From the NCBI GenBank assembly GCA_003833135.1, contig QZLH01000205.1, forward strand, positions 21,366-44,241: a stretch of DNA of 22,876 nt. The letters are read 5' to 3'. This DNA is from Oehlia diaphana. Lineage: Eukaryota; Glomeromycota; Glomeromycetes; Glomerales; Glomeraceae. A program made the position numbers and the translations under genes. The notes under the pieces were generated by a model. That model had not been told where the DNA came from. It saw only the letters and a program-made list of their open reading frames with translations, and did no database searches. Position 1 is the stretch's first letter; each line of letters opens with the position of its first letter. Positions 20,132-22,876 of this stretch are shown in pieces.

Positions 20132-20863
20132 ATTTAAACCAATTCCATATATTAACTACTTTTAGTATTATTATTGCTTTTGACTCATAAATATTCAATT
20201 ATATGTATTAGATTAATTATTATAACATTAGAAAAATTGCTTTATTAATTAGCTAGAAAAGTTTCTCGAGATTTATATAGTTGATGAATCATATAGATGT
20301 ATAGAACTTATACAAAATGGTAATAGAAAGGTTTTTTGCAAATAATTGCAATGAAAAAGGATAATTGATAGATCAATCATATTAGTATAATGGAATAATA
20401 TTAATAAGTTCAAACTGTCATATATGAAATGCAAACATATATAGGATAATATTTCTTTTGAATAGAAGTTATTAATACCTAAGTAGATCTAACAGTGAGT
20501 TTAGATTGTGTTATTTGAAGTTTTATTAAATTGATTGTCAGTTTTTTTTAGTAAACTTTTGTATGTTTTACTTGTTTTATTTTCATATTTTGTTATTGTT
20601 TGTTTAATAAATTTCATTTTTAAGAAACTCTTACTTTCATTGATAATTTTCTATTGGAAATTATTAGTGATACCTTATATATAAAGCTTCAAACAGTTCC
20701 AGTTTGAACTGGGACTGATCCAAAACTGACCAAAAATTTAGTTCAGTTTTTGGTTTGGATTTAAAACCAGAACCATTTGATTCAATTCAGTTTTATTTTA
20801 TTTTAAGAAAAAATGCGAAATCAAAATAATTTGGCAACCAGTAATTGTATAAAGATGAGCAAT
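20132..20863. other. Loop of the large inverted repeat, left part
   Basis: AT-rich, no reading frame. A cluster of small palindromes lies at about 20698-20790: CCAGTTTGAACTGG is a perfect stem, and ATCCAAAACTGACC can pair in part with GGTTTGGAT. No transposase is seen here, so if the inverted repeat is a transposon it is non-autonomous. Confidence 0.45.
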
Positions 20864-21052
20864 AGCTCATTAGAATCATTTCTTCAAGACGCATTGAATG
20901 GTAGTAAGCTCATCTCTCTTATCTCAATATATCTCAAGATAATCAACGCTAAGCATTTTTTAAGAAACTAGTACTAGAATCGTACTTATTGATCCTAGAG
21001 AAATGATCTTGATATCATTCAATAGGTCTTAATGAGACGAATATAATGAGCC
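20864..21052. repeat. Hairpin element, copy 1 (diverged)
   Basis: GCTCATTAGAATCATTTCTT at the left edge is matched by the complement of GAGACGAATATAATGAGC at the right edge, with further pairing through AAGACGCATTGAATG and CATTCAATAGGTCTT. Arms are about 50 bp and imperfect. The interior (ATATCTCAAGATAA, TTTTAAGAAACT) resembles the interior of copy 2, so both belong to one family. Confidence 0.65.
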
Positions 21053-21147
21053 TTTTTTTATCTTTTTATGATTACTACATGACAAGTTATTTCAATTTTT
21101 GCATTTTTTTAAATTTTTAAATGTCAAAAAATAAAAATTCTGATTTA

Positions 21148-21424
21148 AGATATAATTCGTCTTCTACTGATTGCATTAGAACAATCTTTAGTTCATTAGA
21201 TTCATCTCAATGAGGTAAGCTTAAAGACGGTAAGAATATGTCTCTAGCATTGGTATATCACAAGATAAATTATACTAAACAGTTTTAGAAAATCAGAATT
21301 AAAAATAAAGGTATCTACTGATGCTAGAGATATAAACTTACCGTCTTTGAGCTTGTCTCATTGAGACGAATCTAATGAGCTAAAGATCATTTTAATGCAA
21401 TCAGTAGAAAATGAGTTATATTTT
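21148..21424. repeat. Hairpin element, copy 2 (well conserved, ~105-bp arms)
   Basis: Left arm about 21148-21253 and right arm about 21312-21424 are inverted copies. Shared blocks in order are TCTACTGATTGCATTA, ATCTTTAG, TCATTAGATTC, TCTCAATGAG, AAGACGGTAAG and TCTCTAGCAT. The loop is about 60 nt. It is longer and better paired than copy 1. No reading frame is present. It could be a foldback MITE or the source of a structured transcript or small RNAs. Confidence 0.8.
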
Positions 21425-21704
21425 CACTAGTCAAAATAATCCAATTCAGTCAGATTTCGTATAGGCAAATTTGGCCTAAATTATGGCTGAAATCTGGCCG
21501 AAGTTAGACAAAACTTCTAACTAAAAGTTTTATCGAGTGTTACCATTCAGACTGCCATTCGTCTAAATTTTAACTAATTGATCTACTATTCGCATGACTT
21601 TCAGAAAAAAAATCACATAACTTTCAGATAACATTCATTATAACGAATACTTAACATTTGGTCTTTTAAATGTATTTATTTAATAATATATTTAATACTA
21701 ATTC
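21425..21704. other. Loop of the large inverted repeat, right part
   Basis: No gene recognised. Short repeated words occur at about 21460-21505 (GGCAAATTTGGCCTAAA, GGCTGAAATCTGGCCGAA). Otherwise AT-rich and featureless. Confidence 0.4.
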
Positions 21705-22876
21705 ATAAGATTTTTATAAAAATTCAATATTTTAGTAAGATTAATATTACACAAATTTAAATTAAATATATGTTACATATTTATGTAACTCAAATTTAAT
21801 AAAAAATAAAAAAAATTTTTAATCAATATTCAAAAGCAATGGTAATAACCACTTCTTTTTTCCCATCACTGCCTATCACATTTCCATCATTTTTCTATTC
21901 ACTTTTATTAAATATGATAAAAAAGTTTATAAGCATATATAGCAATTATTTTTAAGTGGTAAGTAAAAGAAAAAACTTAATATTTTATATATATAGAAAA
22001 GATATATTTTTTCATAATTTTTAGCTTTAATTTATTGTTTTTTCTTTGTAAAAAATACATGCAAATAAAAAGTAATTATGATGTAAAATAGTTGTAAAAT
22101 GAATAATAAAATATTCTTTTTTTTTCAAAACAATTAATTATATATTTGTTTTTTATCTTTTAAAATTATTTTATTAGATTTATTTACTAAAATCCTTAAA
22201 TGGCAAATAAAATCTTTTAAATAAAGTAAAAGAATTTGGAATTCTCTTATAAAAGCATTTTTTGGCAAGAAATAAAATTTTCAAATCGGACTTTATGCAG
22301 GTGACAAAATCGTGCATTATTATTTCTGGAGATATGCTAACATTATTATTTTACATTCATTTGAATGCTGAGAACTTGCTCTATCGTAGGAATCAAAGAT
22401 CAGGAAAATTGAATCACTAGATGAGGCGTAATTAATGATCAAAGTCAAATTAAATTTAAAAATCAAAAATAAATATATTGGACGTAATTATTCACAATCC
22501 AGTAATTCAATTCATTCAATTTTAGGCTTATTAGATAGACCTCAATTTCCTCTTTCAATTGAATATAAATTCATTCATATAGCTTACATCTACAGGTATT
22601 TACTAATAAATTTTTTTATATTAGACTTTATCAAACTTATAAAATTTTATATTAATAATATAATTGATGATTTCTGAACATCTACATGTATTAAACGAAT
22701 TATTTTAAATTTATTTTAAAGATAAAAGTTGGCATCACCTTAGGGAGCAAAGATCATTCAAATTGAATCACTGCATATAAAGTAATTAATGATCAAATTT
22801 AGATAAAATTCAATAAATATACTGAATGTGATTACTGAACAACTAGTAATTCAATTCACTTGATTTTAGATTCATT
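21705..22876 (-). repeat. Right arm of the large inverted repeat (continues past window)
   Basis: Reverse complement of the left arm (18869-20131), matching to the last base of the window, so the true outer end is not seen. Differences from the left arm are scattered substitutions, an extra TTTAAAATAAA-type duplication near 22700-22720, and absence of the 99-bp MITE. A chance 80-codon frame at 22435-22677 has no recognisable content and is not conserved as an open frame in the other arm. Confidence 0.85.

Noticed and set aside
20864..21424. CRISPR-like array
   Set aside because: The repeats are inverted, not regularly spaced direct repeats, and the genome is eukaryotic; hairpin elements explain them.
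22435..22677. 80-codon plus-strand open frame in the right arm
   Set aside because: Low-complexity Ile/Lys/Asn/Tyr content, no motif, and the matching left arm does not keep the frame open.
1..22876. tRNA or rRNA genes
   Set aside because: No cloverleaf-compatible A/B box pair or rRNA block was recognised by eye; a covariance-model scan would settle this.

Overview
The window is nuclear DNA of a eukaryote, most likely an AT-rich fungus. The genes are cut by many short introns (about 50-130 nt, GT-AG with GTAAG-like donors). One gene encodes SPT8, a fungal SAGA subunit. The flanks carry decayed transposable-element pieces of a kind I associate with arbuscular mycorrhizal fungi (Rhizophagus and relatives). 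The fungal call is confident; the Glomeromycotina call is inference.

Layout. Positions 1-2564 are gene-poor: a hairpin-forming CAGGT/ACCTG repeat, a tandem array of about 110-130 bp units that contain splice-like signals, a GT-rich minisatellite, and a decayed fragment resembling the SWIM zinc finger of a MULE/FAR1 transposase. Positions 2565-17562 are a compact island of seven conserved genes in strictly alternating orientation: MED13 (-), ACAA2-type 3-ketoacyl-CoA thiolase (+), AFG1-family ATPase (-), CYP40 cyclophilin (+), COX18 insertase (-), SPT8 (+), ATX1 copper chaperone (-). I rebuilt each gene exon by exon. Reading frames close exactly: 1284, 396, 540, 364, 392, 476 and 74 residues. 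Positions 17563-22876 are repeats: a 499-bp Tc1/mariner/pogo-like MITE with TA target duplication, a frameshifted RNase H relic of a non-LTR retrotransposon, and a very large inverted repeat (arms over 1.2 kb, about 1.57 kb loop) that runs off the right edge. One arm holds a 99-bp palindromic MITE with a 9-bp target duplication, and the loop holds two related hairpin elements.

How the genes relate. MED13 (Mediator kinase module) and SPT8 (SAGA) are coactivator subunits. AFG1 and COX18 act in mitochondrial protein quality control and cytochrome oxidase assembly. ATX1 delivers copper to the secretory pathway. The thiolase acts in beta-oxidation. CYP40 is an Hsp90 co-chaperone. These are housekeeping genes that share divergent promoters (124-334 bp) and tightly packed convergent 3' ends (54-389 bp); I see no operon or biosynthetic cluster. 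The least ordinary content is the repeat architecture on the right flank. I did not find a convincing new protein system.
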